Shown here: in pieces, positions 7,475 through 16,809 of the stretch
Layout of the letters: every line of letters begins with the position of its first letter
Position numbering within the stretch: position 1 is the first letter of the stretch
Source of the DNA: Sphingomonas limnosediminicola
Lineage (GTDB): Bacteria > Pseudomonadota > Alphaproteobacteria > Sphingomonadales > Sphingomonadaceae
Direction of reading: 5' to 3'
NCBI RefSeq assembly: GCF_039537965.1
Contig: NZ_BAABBM010000001.1
Location: 1,116,001-1,180,000 of the forward strand
Length of the DNA stretch: 64,000 nucleotides
Translations under genes and position numbers: made by a program
Notes under the pieces: generated by a model
The model's input: the letters and a program-made list of their open reading frames with translations, nothing else
Told to the model about the DNA's origin: nothing
Databases searched by the model: none

Positions 7475-8935
7475 ATGAAGTCCGCGCACCCCACTGGGCA
7501 CCAGGAATTGGGTGATCGCGCGGAGGGCGACGGCGGAGTGCCTTCCGGCATCGCCGCGATTTGCGCGCTCGTCGTGCTTGGCATGGCAACGATCGCCTTC
7601 GCCTATTGGCCGGGAATCATGATCGACGACGCGCGCTGGCAGTATCAGCAGTCGGTCGATAACGCGTATGAAGACTGGCATCCGCCAGCCATGGCATGGG
7701 TCTGGCATCACCTTATGCTTCTCGAGCCGGGACCTGGGCCGATGCTGTTGCTGCAGCTCTCGCTATACTGGGCCGGCATCGCGATGATCGCGCTTTGGGT
7801 GCATCGACAGGGAAGCCCGCGGCTTGGAGTGCTCGCGGCTTGTGCGGGCTGGTTGCCGGCGCCACTCGCCTTGATGGGGATCGTGGTCAAGGATTCCCTA
7901 ATGGCTGGAACGCTGAGCTCCGCTGTGGGCTTCATGCTGTGGAGCACAACGGCCCTAAACATTTCGCATCGCCGTGCGCTTGGTATCGCGGCGCTCATCG
8001 CCATTCTGCTGGCAGCCACGCTCCGCGCAAACGCCTTCTTGGCTTGCGCCCCACTAGCGCTCGCTGCCTTGCCCCGGTCTTTCCTGTCGAGCGGCCCCCG
8101 CCTTGCCCTGTCAGCGCTGGTATCGACCGCGATCCTCGCCATGGCGCCCGGAGCCGTCGCCGCTGCGCTTCACGCAGAGGATATGGACACCCAGCTTTCC
8201 CTAATCATTTTCGACCTCGGCGGAATCACCGAGCACACCGGCCTGAACCAATTTCCGGATCTTCGAGTTGCGAACCCGGTCGCAGTCAATCACCGTTGCT
8301 ACGATCCGTTTGAATGGGACAGCTACTCGACGTGGGCGCGGAGGCCGTGCCCGCTTGGCTACGAACGCTTTCAGTCGCTCGTCGACGAGGGCGACACGGA
8401 TCCCCGCAGGGTTTGGGTGCATGCCGTGGTCACCCACCCGATCGCTTATGCGCAGCATCGTCTTGCTCATTTCAATATCTCGACCTGGTTCCTCGTCCCC
8501 GACAATCCGGAGCCTACCGCCTGGACGCAATCGGTCTCCAATCCGTGGAATTTCCGCGTAAGCCCAAATCCCGTTCTTGAAGCCGTCGACAGCGCCGCGA
8601 ATGAAGCCGCGAAATCTCCGCTCGGCTGGCCGATTTGCTGGATCGCGCTGGCGCTCGCGGTGCTGATCACTTGCCGATCCGCCAAGCTCGATCGCAACGT
8701 CACTGCGATTTCCGCCTCAGCTCTCCTCTATGGAATGGGCTATCTGGTCTTCGGGGTCGCGGCGGGAGTGCGCTATTACATCTGGACGATGATTGGGGCG
8801 GCCCTCGCCGCGGTCCTAGCGGCCAGCGAACTTTCGCGCCGCCGATCGCCGCTTGACAGGGGCAGCGCCATCTTGCCCGCGGCAATCGTTTTGGTGCCGG
8901 CTGCCTTGGCGGCAGTCGCCCGATTGACCTTCTGA
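7475..8935 (+). CDS. Polytopic membrane protein, GT-C glycosyltransferase-like
   Basis: A 486-aa protein with about ten hydrophobic segments, including one at 22-45 (GIAAICALVVLGMATIAFAYWPG) and several between 100 and 225. The first periplasmic loop has WPGIMIDDARWQYQQ followed by DWHPPAMAWVWH. An acidic pair plus WHP in that place resembles lipid-linked sugar transferases of the GT-C fold. A long soluble loop lies near 235-370. The gene ends 2 bp before the 1139-aa polysaccharide enzyme, so the two are co-transcribed and probably work on the same glycan. Donor and acceptor are unknown. ATG 7475 follows GAAGG. Confidence 0.6.
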   Translation: MKSAHPTGHQELGDRAEGDGGVPSGIAAICALVVLGMATIAFAYWPGIMIDDARWQYQQSVDNAYEDWHPPAMAWVWHHLMLLEPGPGPMLLLQLSLYWAGIAMIALWVHRQGSPRLGVLAACAGWLPAPLALMGIVVKDSLMAGTLSSAVGFMLWSTTALNISHRRALGIAALIAILLAATLRANAFLACAPLALAALPRSFLSSGPRLALSALVSTAILAMAPGAVAAALHAEDMDTQLSLIIFDLGGITEHTGLNQFPDLRVANPVAVNHRCYDPFEWDSYSTWARRPCPLGYERFQSLVDEGDTDPRRVWVHAVVTHPIAYAQHRLAHFNISTWFLVPDNPEPTAWTQSVSNPWNFRVSPNPVLEAVDSAANEAAKSPLGWPICWIALALAVLITCRSAKLDRNVTAISASALLYGMGYLVFGVAAGVRYYIWTMIGAALAAVLAASELSRRRSPLDRGSAILPAAIVLVPAALAAVARLTF

Positions 8936-8937
8936 AG

Positions 8938-11900
8938 ATGGCCAACCGCCAAATCTTTTACGATCCTTCCGGGCGCCGGCGAAAGCGCTTCAAGGTGGCG
9001 GTCATCCTGTTCATCCTGCTCAACCTACTGACCGTCGCGGCCTTGTTCGCGACCATCCGCGTAGTCCCCGCCGAGCGTCCGCTCCCCGTGGCGCTCGAGC
9101 ACGGGATTCCGCAAGCCCCGCCCAAATCGACCCTGCTCGCCCGCACCGGCAGACAAGTGAACCTCGCGATCCTTCGCCTGCTCGGCGCGCAACCTCCCAG
9201 TCCCCGCAGGGTCGGCGCTCAACGAGCGACCCAGGTCGCGGCGTCAATGAGCAAGCGGTTGTATGTCGCGTTTTACACTCCGTGGGATCCTAGCTCGGTC
9301 GCGTCGTTGCAACGGCACATCAACGACATCGATTGGCTTGCCCCGGTTTGGGTTACGGTCACTGGCCCCAACCACCAATTCTCCGTGCTCGCGGACCGGG
9401 ACGGGCGGGCTTTGCTCAACACGACGCCGCACCGACCGCTGATCCTCCCGGTCATTCAGAATTTTCAGAACGGCCAGGTCGATAGCGCGGGCATCAAGAC
9501 ACTGCTTGCCGACCCTCGGCAACGCCACCGCTTCCTCGATCGGCTCGAGCCCTTCCTCCTCGCAAATCATGCTTCAGGAACCGTCTTCGATTTCGAGCAG
9601 CTCGGTCGTTCCGATCAGTTGAGCTATCTTCAGCTGCTGCGAGAAGCGCGTCAGCGGTTCGCGCGGCACGGCTGGCTGATCACCGTTGCAGTGCCGGTCG
9701 ACCAGCAATGGGACCTCCGTCGCTTTTCAGCATTCGCCGATAAGCTGTTTGTGATGGCCTACGACGAGCACTCGAACGACGGGCCGGCGGGGCCCGTTGC
9801 ATCCCAGGAATGGTGGGCGAACTCCGTCGCTGCCGCAGTGCGCGACATCCCTAGAAGCAAGGTCATCGTCGCCATCGGGAATTACGCCTATGACTGGCAT
9901 GACGGCACTGGCGATCCGGAAAGCGTCGAAGAAGCTTGGGTCGATGCGGGCGACAGCGAAACACGGCCGGCGTTCGACCGGGCGAGCGGCAACAGCACTT
10001 TCGCCTATGATGACGAAAACGGACACTCCCACATTGTGTGGATGCTGGACGCAGCGAGCGCGTTCAATCAGCTGACCGTGCTCGACCGCGCGGGCCTGCG
10101 CGAAGTTGCCTTGTGGAGGCTCGGATCGGAGGATCCCGATCTCTGGTCCATCCTTGGCAAATCGGTCGTAATTCCGCGAAACGTCACTGGTCTCGAGCAC
10201 CTCGCGCAGGGCACCAATGTTGACATCGAGGGTCAGGGTGAAATCCTGCGCATCACGGCTCTGCCAACCGCAGGCGAGCGCAAGTTCCTGCTCAGCCCCA
10301 CCGGCCTTATTTCCGGGGTGGATTTCGTGCGCTTACCCCGGCCTTATACGATCACGCGCACGGGATATCAGCGCGGCCTCGTGGCTCTGACGTTCGACGA
10401 CGGGCCCGATCCGCACTGGACCTCGCGGATCCTCGATATTCTGAAATCGAAGCACGTACCTGCGACGTTCTTCGTCGTTGGCGAGAATGCGCTAACCGAG
10501 CGCGGTCTCCTCCAGCGCGAGGTCCGAGAAGGACACGAAGTCGGGAGTCACACCTATACGCATCCGAATCTCGCGACAGCCGACCACACCCGCACCTTAT
10601 TCGAGCTCAATGCGACACAGCGCCTTTTCCAGGCTTTCACGGGACGAACGCTGAAGCTCTTCCGAGCGCCCTTCTTTGGCGATGCTGAGCCGACGACAGC
10701 TGACGAGATCCTGCCGGTGTGGGAAGCGCAGAACCGCGGCTATGTGTCGGTCGGTCTTCACGTCGATAGCGAGGACTGGCAGCGGCCGGGCGTCCCAGCG
10801 ATTGTCAACAATGTCCTGTCGCGCGTGCTTAGCGCGCCATCCACCTGCAATGACGAATCTGACGCCCAATGCAGTCGCAACATCGTATTGCTTCACGACT
10901 CTGGCGGAGATCGCAGCCAGACTGTCGCGGCGCTGCCCATTCTCATTGATGCGCTGCGTGCGCATGGATATCGTTTTGTCCCCGTATCGGAGCTTGCCGG
11001 TCTGTCGCCAAATCAGGCCATGCCGCCGCTTTCCAAGTCAGATCATCTCGCCGCTCGGATCGATCTCGGCCTGTTCGAGCTTGTCGGGTTCAGCGTCCGG
11101 GCGCTCGGGTTCTTGTTCGCCGCGGCCATTACGTTGGGCATCGCCCGCGCTCTGGTCCTTTCGGCGCTGGCCCTCGTCTCCGCTTGGAAGGAGATGCGTC
11201 GGCAGCCTCCTCCGATCGTCGGAAACACGTTCGTCAGTGTCCTCATCCCGGCGTTCAACGAAGAACGCGTCATCGAGCGCTGCGTGTTGGAGGTCTTGGC
11301 AAGCACAGACGTGCGGCTCGAGGTCATCGTGATCGATGATGGCTCGACTGACCGTACGTCGGAAATTGTCGAACGCGCTTTCCGCGATGATCAACGCGTG
11401 CAGCTGCTGATGCTCGAGAACGGAGGCAAAGCGCGAGCACTCAATCAAGGCTTGGCGCTTGCAAGGAGCGACCTGGTCATCGCGCTCGATGCCGACACGC
11501 AATTCGAATCCGACACCATCGCCCGCCTCGCCCGATGGTTCGCTGCCGATGAAAGGCTTGCCGCTGTCGCCGGTAACGCCAAGGTCGGCAACCGCATCAA
11601 CCTCGTCACGAAATGGCAGGCGCTCGAATATGTGACGGCGCAGAACCTCGAACGGCGGGCGCTCGCGCGGATGGGGGCGATGACCGTCGTGCCGGGCGCC
11701 GTCGGAGCCTGGCGCAAGACAGCGATCGCCGGGGTCGGCGGCTATCCGCCGGAGACGCTCGCCGAAGACCAAGACCTGACAATCGCGGTTCAGCGCGCTG
11801 GCTGGAACGTTGCGTACGACCAGACCGCGATCGCCTGGACGGAGGCTCCGCAGTCTTTTCGGCAGCTAGCACGTCAGCGGTTCCGTTGGGCTTTCGGCAC

Positions 11901-12357
11901 CATCCAGTGCGTCTGGAAACACAAGGGCATCATGGCAAATCGCCAGCCTCGCGGGCTAGCCTTTGTCGGCCTTCCGCAAACGATCCTATTCCAACTGCTG
12001 TTCGCGCTGATCTCGCCGATCATCGATCTGGCGTTGGTCATTAACGTCTTCTGGACGGTCAGCTCGATCCACGAGCACGGCTACACGGCCGTTAAAGGCG
12101 ACTTGTACGAGGTCGCTTTGTTCTGGATTATCTTCGCGGCCATCGACCTAACTGCGGGCCTAATCGCCTTCACGCTCGAGCGGCGCGAGAACTGGCGTTT
12201 GATTGCTTGGCTGCTCCCCCAGCGCTTCGGATACCGACAGATCATGTACTACGTGGTTATCAAAGCCGGTGTGCAGGCACTTCGTGGGCCGCGTGTGGGT
12301 TGGTCATCGATTGCCCGATCAGGCCAAGTTGCCCCCCGCGCCAACGCGAAAGGGTGA
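8938..12357 (+). CDS. Three-domain polysaccharide enzyme: GH18-like hydrolase, CE4 deacetylase and processive GT2 synthase
   Basis: A 1139-aa inner-membrane protein. A membrane segment at about 18-42 is followed by a GH18-like domain (about 100-420) with FDFEQ near 218 as the catalytic acid pair and VMAYDEH further on. A NodB-type deacetylase (about 480-690) has TFDDGPD near 485 and SHTYTHPN near 536, the metal-binding residues. After another membrane helix (about 720-750), a family-2 glycosyltransferase (about 763-1000) shows VIDDGSTD, ALDADT (DxD) near 849, EDQDL near 943 and QRFRW near 980, the mark of processive synthases such as chitin or poly-GlcNAc synthases. Terminal membrane helices follow. 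Synthesis, deacetylation and trimming of one beta-linked aminosugar polymer is inferred. Confidence 0.85.
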   Translation: MANRQIFYDPSGRRRKRFKVAVILFILLNLLTVAALFATIRVVPAERPLPVALEHGIPQAPPKSTLLARTGRQVNLAILRLLGAQPPSPRRVGAQRATQVAASMSKRLYVAFYTPWDPSSVASLQRHINDIDWLAPVWVTVTGPNHQFSVLADRDGRALLNTTPHRPLILPVIQNFQNGQVDSAGIKTLLADPRQRHRFLDRLEPFLLANHASGTVFDFEQLGRSDQLSYLQLLREARQRFARHGWLITVAVPVDQQWDLRRFSAFADKLFVMAYDEHSNDGPAGPVASQEWWANSVAAAVRDIPRSKVIVAIGNYAYDWHDGTGDPESVEEAWVDAGDSETRPAFDRASGNSTFAYDDENGHSHIVWMLDAASAFNQLTVLDRAGLREVALWRLGSEDPDLWSILGKSVVIPRNVTGLEHLAQGTNVDIEGQGEILRITALPTAGERKFLLSPTGLISGVDFVRLPRPYTITRTGYQRGLVALTFDDGPDPHWTSRILDILKSKHVPATFFVVGENALTERGLLQREVREGHEVGSHTYTHPNLATADHTRTLFELNATQRLFQAFTGRTLKLFRAPFFGDAEPTTADEILPVWEAQNRGYVSVGLHVDSEDWQRPGVPAIVNNVLSRVLSAPSTCNDESDAQCSRNIVLLHDSGGDRSQTVAALPILIDALRAHGYRFVPVSELAGLSPNQAMPPLSKSDHLAARIDLGLFELVGFSVRALGFLFAAAITLGIARALVLSALALVSAWKEMRRQPPPIVGNTFVSVLIPAFNEERVIERCVLEVLASTDVRLEVIVIDDGSTDRTSEIVERAFRDDQRVQLLMLENGGKARALNQGLALARSDLVIALDADTQFESDTIARLARWFAADERLAAVAGNAKVGNRINLVTKWQALEYVTAQNLERRALARMGAMTVVPGAVGAWRKTAIAGVGGYPPETLAEDQDLTIAVQRAGWNVAYDQTAIAWTEAPQSFRQLARQRFRWAFGTIQCVWKHKGIMANRQPRGLAFVGLPQTILFQLLFALISPIIDLALVINVFWTVSSIHEHGYTAVKGDLYEVALFWIIFAAIDLTAGLIAFTLERRENWRLIAWLLPQRFGYRQIMYYVVIKAGVQALRGPRVGWSSIARSGQVAPRANAKG

Positions 12358-12399
12358 TTGTATCTAAGATGATGCGGCGATCTGTCACAGTGTGGGCCA

Positions 12400-12430
12400 A
12401 ATGACAGCTTTCCACCCATTACGGACGCTG
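12400..12430. repeat. Dispersed intergenic repeat, copy 2
   Basis: AATGACAGCTTTCCACCCATT then ACGGAC; one change (CC for CG) in the shared core. Lies 43 bp after the three-domain enzyme. Confidence 0.55.
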
Positions 12431-12548
12431 GCGTGCCTGAAAGGTGCGCCCCATCGCGTCGCTCTCTAGCGATTGTAGTCTTTACCTTGAATTAATTTGC
12501 AATTTGGACAGATTGCCATCGCCGGATCGTCCGCATGGGAGCGGGCCA

Positions 12549-12749
12549 GTGGAGTATGTAGGTCGCATCCTTGTTGAGGATGTCAGTGGTTGTCGCTTCG
12601 ACATTCACCAATATCGAAAGCGCCGTCTCCTGTTTCGCGTGACCAAGTTCGCGCTGGATACTGGCGAGGAAGTGCAGCGCCTGGACGCCAACACTTTCGT
12701 GATCGCTAGTACGCGCGAGTCTTTGATACTCGTTGATATTGAAGAGTAG
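12549..12749 (+). CDS. Small conserved hypothetical protein
   Basis: A 66-aa strand-rich protein. The run FDIHQYRKRRLLFRVTKFALDTGEEVQRLDANTFVIASTRESLILV reads as an all-beta fold and resembles small sphingomonad proteins of unknown role. GTG 12549 follows GGAGCGGG; the frame extends upstream to 12444 but that part looks unrelated. A competing frame on the opposite strand (12492-12782) is less protein-like. No partner gene is evident. Confidence 0.55.
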   Translation: MEYVGRILVEDVSGCRFDIHQYRKRRLLFRVTKFALDTGEEVQRLDANTFVIASTRESLILVDIEE

Positions 12750-12754
12750 CCCTC

Positions 12755-12782
12755 GTGTCCGCTTTCGACGCAAAGCAGACAC
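12755..12782. repeat. Dispersed intergenic repeat, copy 3 (palindromic form)
   Basis: GTGTC.GCTTT, centre CGACG, AAAGC.GACAC: the most symmetrical copy, with near-perfect 11-base arms. It lies between convergent genes ending at 12749 and 12801 and could act as a bidirectional terminator. Confidence 0.6.
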
Positions 12783-12800
12783 CCGAAGGGCTATTGCTAA

Positions 12801-13502
12801 TTAGGCGTCGGCACTGGCAGGCACCCAAGTGAGTGCCTCAAGCAAAGCATTGGCCGCTGGCTCGCTCGACGATGGATTTTGACCCGTGATGAGCAATCCG
12901 TCGCGCACGACATGAGGCTTGAAGGGTTCCGCCTTGCTGAACTTCGCGCCAAGCTGCTTCAGCGTGTCTTCGAGCAGGAATGGAACAACGTTAGTCAGAC
13001 CAACGGCGTCCTCTTCTTCATCCGTAAATCCTGTGACGGACTTCCCATCAACAAGCGGCGCTCCATTTTGCGCCTTGACGTTTTTCAGCACCGCTGGAGC
13101 ATGACATACGAGCGCGACCGGCTTTCCGTCGGCGATCGTCTGTTCAATTAGCGCTTTTGATTGCGCATCTTCCGCGAGGTCCCAGAGGGGCCCGTGGCCG
13201 CCGGGATAGAAGACTGCGTCGAAGTTGGATGATCGAACTGAGTCCAGCCGCGCCGTGGACGCCAGCAGCGCCTGCGCTTCCGCATCGCTCTTGAAGCGGC
13301 GCGTGGCATCTGTCTGCGATTCAGGTTCATCGCTCTTCGGGTCGAGCGGAGGTTGGCCGCCCTTTGGACTAGCAAGAGTAATCTCCTGCCCTGCGTCCTT
13401 CAGCACGTAATAGGGGGCCGCAAACTCTTCGAGCCAGAAACCGGTCTTCTTGCCCGTGTCACCCAGCTGATCATGACTGGTGAGAACCATCAGGATTTTC
13501 AT
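12801..13502 (-). CDS. DJ-1/PfpI family protein (type 1 glutamine amidotransferase-like)
   Basis: A 233-aa cytosolic protein of the DJ-1/PfpI superfamily. FYPGGHGPLWDL near 95 and VALVCHAPAVL near 130 give the nucleophile elbow, with Cys followed by His, and an acidic residue is available earlier (GFWLEE). The layout fits the YajL/HchA-like branch with stress-related protease, chaperone or glyoxalase activities; which applies is not clear. ATG 13502 is preceded by GGAGA; an upstream in-frame start at 13565 would add 21 residues without a ribosome-binding site. Confidence 0.85.
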   Translation of the reverse strand: MKILMVLTSHDQLGDTGKKTGFWLEEFAAPYYVLKDAGQEITLASPKGGQPPLDPKSDEPESQTDATRRFKSDAEAQALLASTARLDSVRSSNFDAVFYPGGHGPLWDLAEDAQSKALIEQTIADGKPVALVCHAPAVLKNVKAQNGAPLVDGKSVTGFTDEEEDAVGLTNVVPFLLEDTLKQLGAKFSKAEPFKPHVVRDGLLITGQNPSSSEPAANALLEALTWVPASADA

Positions 13503-13551
13503 CGGCGCGTCTCCATCGTTTAACCGCCCCGATGCGCAGATAGGAACAAGC

Positions 13552-13580
13552 TGGCCGCATTCCACCCATTGAGGACATTA
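13552..13580. repeat. Dispersed intergenic repeat, copy 4
   Basis: TGGCCGCATTCCACCCATT then GAGGACATTA; a diverged copy located between the divergent genes 12801-13502 and 13723-14202. Confidence 0.5.
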
Positions 13581-13722
13581 ATTGGGGTTTGAATGGAAGC
13601 GCTTCCAAGATAGTCTTCTCGTTCAGCCCTACTGCGCTTTCAAACTAGGGGCGATTGTCCGCCGAAGTTTTCAAATTGATGCAGCCAGTCTTTCCCGTAC
13701 GCTTTCCAAGGAGCCTCCCAAC

Positions 13723-14202
13723 GTGAGTGACCAAACACCAGGTGAAAAGTCAGGAAAGCCGCTATCGCTGAGTGGGGAGACTAGCCGGATCATCCAATCC
13801 TTGGCCGGATCGCAGGGTGATGCAGTTGAGGCCGAAACCGAGCCCGGAAATAATCCGCAAAATGTCTTGGACATTTCCGAGCAAGCTGTGGCTAGAGTCT
13901 TCGATCTGTGGCGAGCGCGCTCCGACTACTTTCCTGATGATCTATGCTCTGACCCCGCATGGCTTATGCTGTTGGAACTCCTGCTAGGGGAACTTCAAGG
14001 TCGGCGGGTGTCGCTAATGAGGCTTTGCAACGTCTCTGCCGTTCCCGCCAGCACAGCGCATAGATGGATCAAATGCTTAGAGCGTTATGGCTATGTAATT
14101 CGGCGAACTGACCTGCAGTGTGGAGAGGACGAGTTTGCAGAGCTTTCACCCAAAGGTCGTTCAGCTTTGAATCGCTATTTTCACCATGTAGTTCAATTCT
14201 AG
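13723..14202 (+). CDS. Winged-helix (MarR-like) DNA-binding protein, family A copy 1
   Basis: A 159-aa protein with a disordered acidic N-terminal half and a winged-helix C-terminal half. The latter reads RVFDLWRARSDYFPDDLCSDPAW, then LLELLL, then a recognition helix VPASTAHRWIKCLERYGYV and a wing. The pattern DPxW...LL...(S/T)T..RW...LE is shared with 54974-55336 and 62653-63009. GTG 13723 is supported by AAGGAG at 13707-13712; the longer frame from TTG 13582 overlaps the repeat and has no site. Targets are unknown. Confidence 0.68.
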   Translation: MSDQTPGEKSGKPLSLSGETSRIIQSLAGSQGDAVEAETEPGNNPQNVLDISEQAVARVFDLWRARSDYFPDDLCSDPAWLMLLELLLGELQGRRVSLMRLCNVSAVPASTAHRWIKCLERYGYVIRRTDLQCGEDEFAELSPKGRSALNRYFHHVVQF

Positions 14203-14231
14203 AAATCGAAGTAGCAACGCCTTTGACTTAC

Positions 14232-14672
14232 ATGACCCCTCTTGCACTCAAACACACGTGGCCGCTTTGGGAGCAGCCGAGACATTTTGAACTCGGGCAT
14301 GTCCTAAATTGTGCCGTTACAGAAATTATTCCGCCTGCATCGGTGGGCGCACTCAATCTGCACCATGTCGGATGCTGGGAATGTGACCTTTCTGACAACG
14401 CTCTTACGTGGTCCGGCGGAGTCTACGACCTGTTCGGTCTCCCAAGAGACGCGGATGTCAGCCGCGAACAAGCGGCAAGTTATTATTGCGAGGATTCACG
14501 TGCGAAAATGGAAAGTCTCCGTGCTCACTCGATTAAGCATCAGCGCGGCTTTACGTTGGACGTACAGATTTCCACTGCGGCAAACCAGAATCGCTGGATG
14601 CGGCTGATTGCCGTTCCAGTCTGCAACGGAGACCGCGCTATCGCCCTGCATGGGCTGAAACTCGTGATATAA
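14232..14672 (+). CDS. Single PAS-domain protein
   Basis: A 146-aa protein with one PAS fold and no output domain. Motifs are VGCWECDLSDNALTWSGGVYDLFGLPRDADVSRE (first half), then TLDVQISTAANQNRWMRLIAVPVCNGD (last strands). Stand-alone PAS proteins of this type are frequent in sphingomonads, where they may feed two-component kinases. It follows the winged-helix gene by 30 bp, so the two may be one unit. ATG 14232 is chosen so that the protein does not overlap its neighbour. Confidence 0.7.
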   Translation: MTPLALKHTWPLWEQPRHFELGHVLNCAVTEIIPPASVGALNLHHVGCWECDLSDNALTWSGGVYDLFGLPRDADVSREQAASYYCEDSRAKMESLRAHSIKHQRGFTLDVQISTAANQNRWMRLIAVPVCNGDRAIALHGLKLVI

Positions 14673-15270
14673 ATGGGACGGGAGCCCCCGCATGATTGCC
14701 GGTCGATAGCAACCGGATGACTGCGCCAAGCTTCAAATGTGCGCTCTAAAGGAACTTTGTAGTTCGATTTCCGCTGCCGGTTTGCAGCGGCCGCGGAAAG
14801 CGCAGGGCTCTGCCGAGCCAGCGACCGGAATTTCTGTGCGGCATCGTCCATGGGCGCTTGAGCGTCCATTGGCTTTCGGTGTTCGGAGGTGCGCGCAAGT
14901 GTCTTACGATCAGGGCCATGCAGCGAGAATCAAGGAGATTCGCGCGGTTCCAAGGCTAAAAGTTCAACGAATCCACAGTTTTGTGCGAGGCGCGCCAGAC
15001 CTATTCCGGTAGCCGCTGCAACAGCCCGCCGCTCGATGCGTCCGGAACATCCCTTAACTTAACGGGGCTTAAACGGCGCCGTGACTCATTCATCTGCGAG
15101 CAAGGTTGGGCTGAACAGTCGCCCGCCCCGAGGCGTTCGCGCGCAGGCTGGATGACGCAATCCGTCCTGCGAAATAGATGAAGCTCTGACCGCCCGACAC
15201 GCCATGACCAAGGCGGCCGGACGAATGATCGCGAACGCGTCGAGCTGGTCAATCTAAAGGAGCAGAATTA
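14673..15270. other. Gene-free stretch upstream of the OmpA-like gene
   Basis: About 600 bp with only short, unconvincing frames on both strands. It should hold the promoter of the OmpA-like gene; AAAGGAGCAG just before 15271 is its ribosome-binding site. I see no RNA gene or mobile-element trace. Confidence 0.4.
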
Positions 15271-16188
15271 GTGAGTATTCTCAAGCGATCGATGGTTCCC
15301 TTGCTGCTGGCCGCCGCGGCTGCGGTGCCAGCCTGGAGCGGCCTTTCTGCACAGGTGCAGGAACAGGTCGAGGGCGCGAATGCGATTATGGTGACTGGCC
15401 AGATGCCGGCCGATCTGACCAGGTTGCCGAAAGGACCTGAGGTGAGGGGAATCATTTCCGCGCGCAAGGGCGGGCAGATGCAGGTCACCGGCGCAGACGG
15501 CAAGAGCACGGCAATCCTTGTTTCCCAAGCCACCGATATCAGGTCGAGCGGAGGCCTTCTCGGCCTCAATCGCGACAAGCTTGCCGCGGACTCGCTGCTC
15601 AACGGGCTGCCGGTCACGGTCAGGACGGTGCAATGGGGCGGCGGCCTGGTGGCGACCCTTGTGAGGCTCACGAACAAGAATCTCGCGACCGCTTCGATGA
15701 TCCGCAACGGCACCGCGCAGCGCTTCGGTGAGCACGATGTGGCCATTGCCCGGAATGCGGCGGCGACCGAGGCGCTCCGCGGACGCGTGGGCGATATCGA
15801 CAAGTACGATATCAAGGGCACGACGAACATCTACTTCGACACTGGCAAGTCGGCGCTATGGCGTGACGAGGAGGCCCAGCTGTGCGCGGCTGCCAATCAA
15901 GCCAAGGGAATGGAGAACGCGCTGCTGCTCGTCGTCGGCTATACCGATGCGGTCGGAAGCGAGGACTATAACCAGGTCTTGAGCGAACGGCGCGCTGCCA
16001 AGGTCGTCAACCATCTGCAGCAGAAATGCGGCTGGGCGCCCTATCGCATGCTGACCCCAACCGGGATGGCCGAGGCGGATCCGGCGGCAGATAACACAAC
16101 CGCCGAAGGCAAGGCGCAGAACCGTCGCGTCGCGGTGAATATCATGGTCAGCAAGGCCGTCGAGGGTCTTGAACAGCAGGGGGGCTGA
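15271..16188 (+). CDS. OmpA-family outer-membrane/peptidoglycan-binding protein
   Basis: A 305-aa exported protein. The signal peptide (MSILKRSMVPLLLAAAAAVPAWSGLSAQ, shown in two pieces by charge and hydrophobic core) is followed by a region of unknown fold (30-175). The C-terminal OmpA domain has TNIYFDTGKSAL, VVGYTDAVGSEDYNQ and LSERRAAKVVNHL, ending QNRRVAVNIMV. It should anchor the envelope to peptidoglycan. GTG start with AAGGAGCAG upstream. A strong hairpin follows the stop codon, so it is monocistronic. Confidence 0.83.
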   Translation: MSILKRSMVPLLLAAAAAVPAWSGLSAQVQEQVEGANAIMVTGQMPADLTRLPKGPEVRGIISARKGGQMQVTGADGKSTAILVSQATDIRSSGGLLGLNRDKLAADSLLNGLPVTVRTVQWGGGLVATLVRLTNKNLATASMIRNGTAQRFGEHDVAIARNAAATEALRGRVGDIDKYDIKGTTNIYFDTGKSALWRDEEAQLCAAANQAKGMENALLLVVGYTDAVGSEDYNQVLSERRAAKVVNHLQQKCGWAPYRMLTPTGMAEADPAADNTTAEGKAQNRRVAVNIMVSKAVEGLEQQGG

Positions 16189-16195
16189 AACGCCA

Positions 16196-16219
16196 GGGGG
16201 CGGGCTTTCGCCCGCCCCC
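16196..16219 (+). terminator. Rho-independent terminator of the OmpA-like gene
   Basis: GGGGGCGGGC (16196-16205), loop TTTC, GCCCGCCCCC (16210-16219): a perfect 10-bp GC stem starting 8 bp after the stop codon, then GATTT. Confidence 0.8.
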
Positions 16220-16235
16220 GATTTGGCGGGCGCCT

Positions 16236-16265
16236 AATGTCCGTTTTCGACCCAAAGCAGGCACT
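16236..16265. repeat. Dispersed intergenic repeat, copy 5
   Basis: AATGTCCGTTTTCGACCCAAAGCAGGCACT in two halves (TCCGTTTTCGA, CCCAAAGCAGG); like copy 3 it has AAAGC in place of ATT. The rest of 16266-16809 holds no gene I can support; it ends with the leader of the Crp/Fnr gene. Confidence 0.55.
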
Positions 16266-16809
16266 CTCGTCGATCGCAAAGGGGTCGGCGGAATCACTCA
16301 GTTTCCATTGGCAGGCTTCGGCAGGAGTCTCCGTTCGCGCTCCAGGGCATGCTCTACACAATAGAGTTGCCCGGTCACGACAATGGCCGCGGCCTTGGAG
16401 CAGCTAGCGGCCGAACACCTTTGCAGTGACTCTGACATTAGCAAGACCCGCAACGAGATTTGTCAAAAAGGTCGTGACGGCCCGACGCGGGGCAATGCTG
16501 CGTCGGGCCGGAAACTCGACCCTTCTCTGCACTCTTTGCTCAGGGAGCAGGGACGCGACGAGTCTCCCACCAAGCGTAAGTTGCTGGATCAACAACTGGA
16601 AGTGACATGGGTTAGTCCGCACGCTCTATTGCGAGCAGGCCTTGAAGATCACCGCTGGGCGAGATTCCCACGAATCTGATTTTGGGGAAATGACTTCGTT
16701 CAAACCCATCAAGCGAATGATGCTGATTTAGATCAGTGTTCATTCAGCTCGAATTAGGCTTCCCTTCCCACTGAACAGCTTTGCTGTTTGAGCCGGGAGG
16801 ACGAATTAC

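Noticed and set aside
16383..16679. 98-aa frame on the plus strand between the OmpA-like and Crp/Fnr genes
   Set aside because: Composition is unlike a protein, there is no ribosome-binding site, and it covers intergenic DNA.
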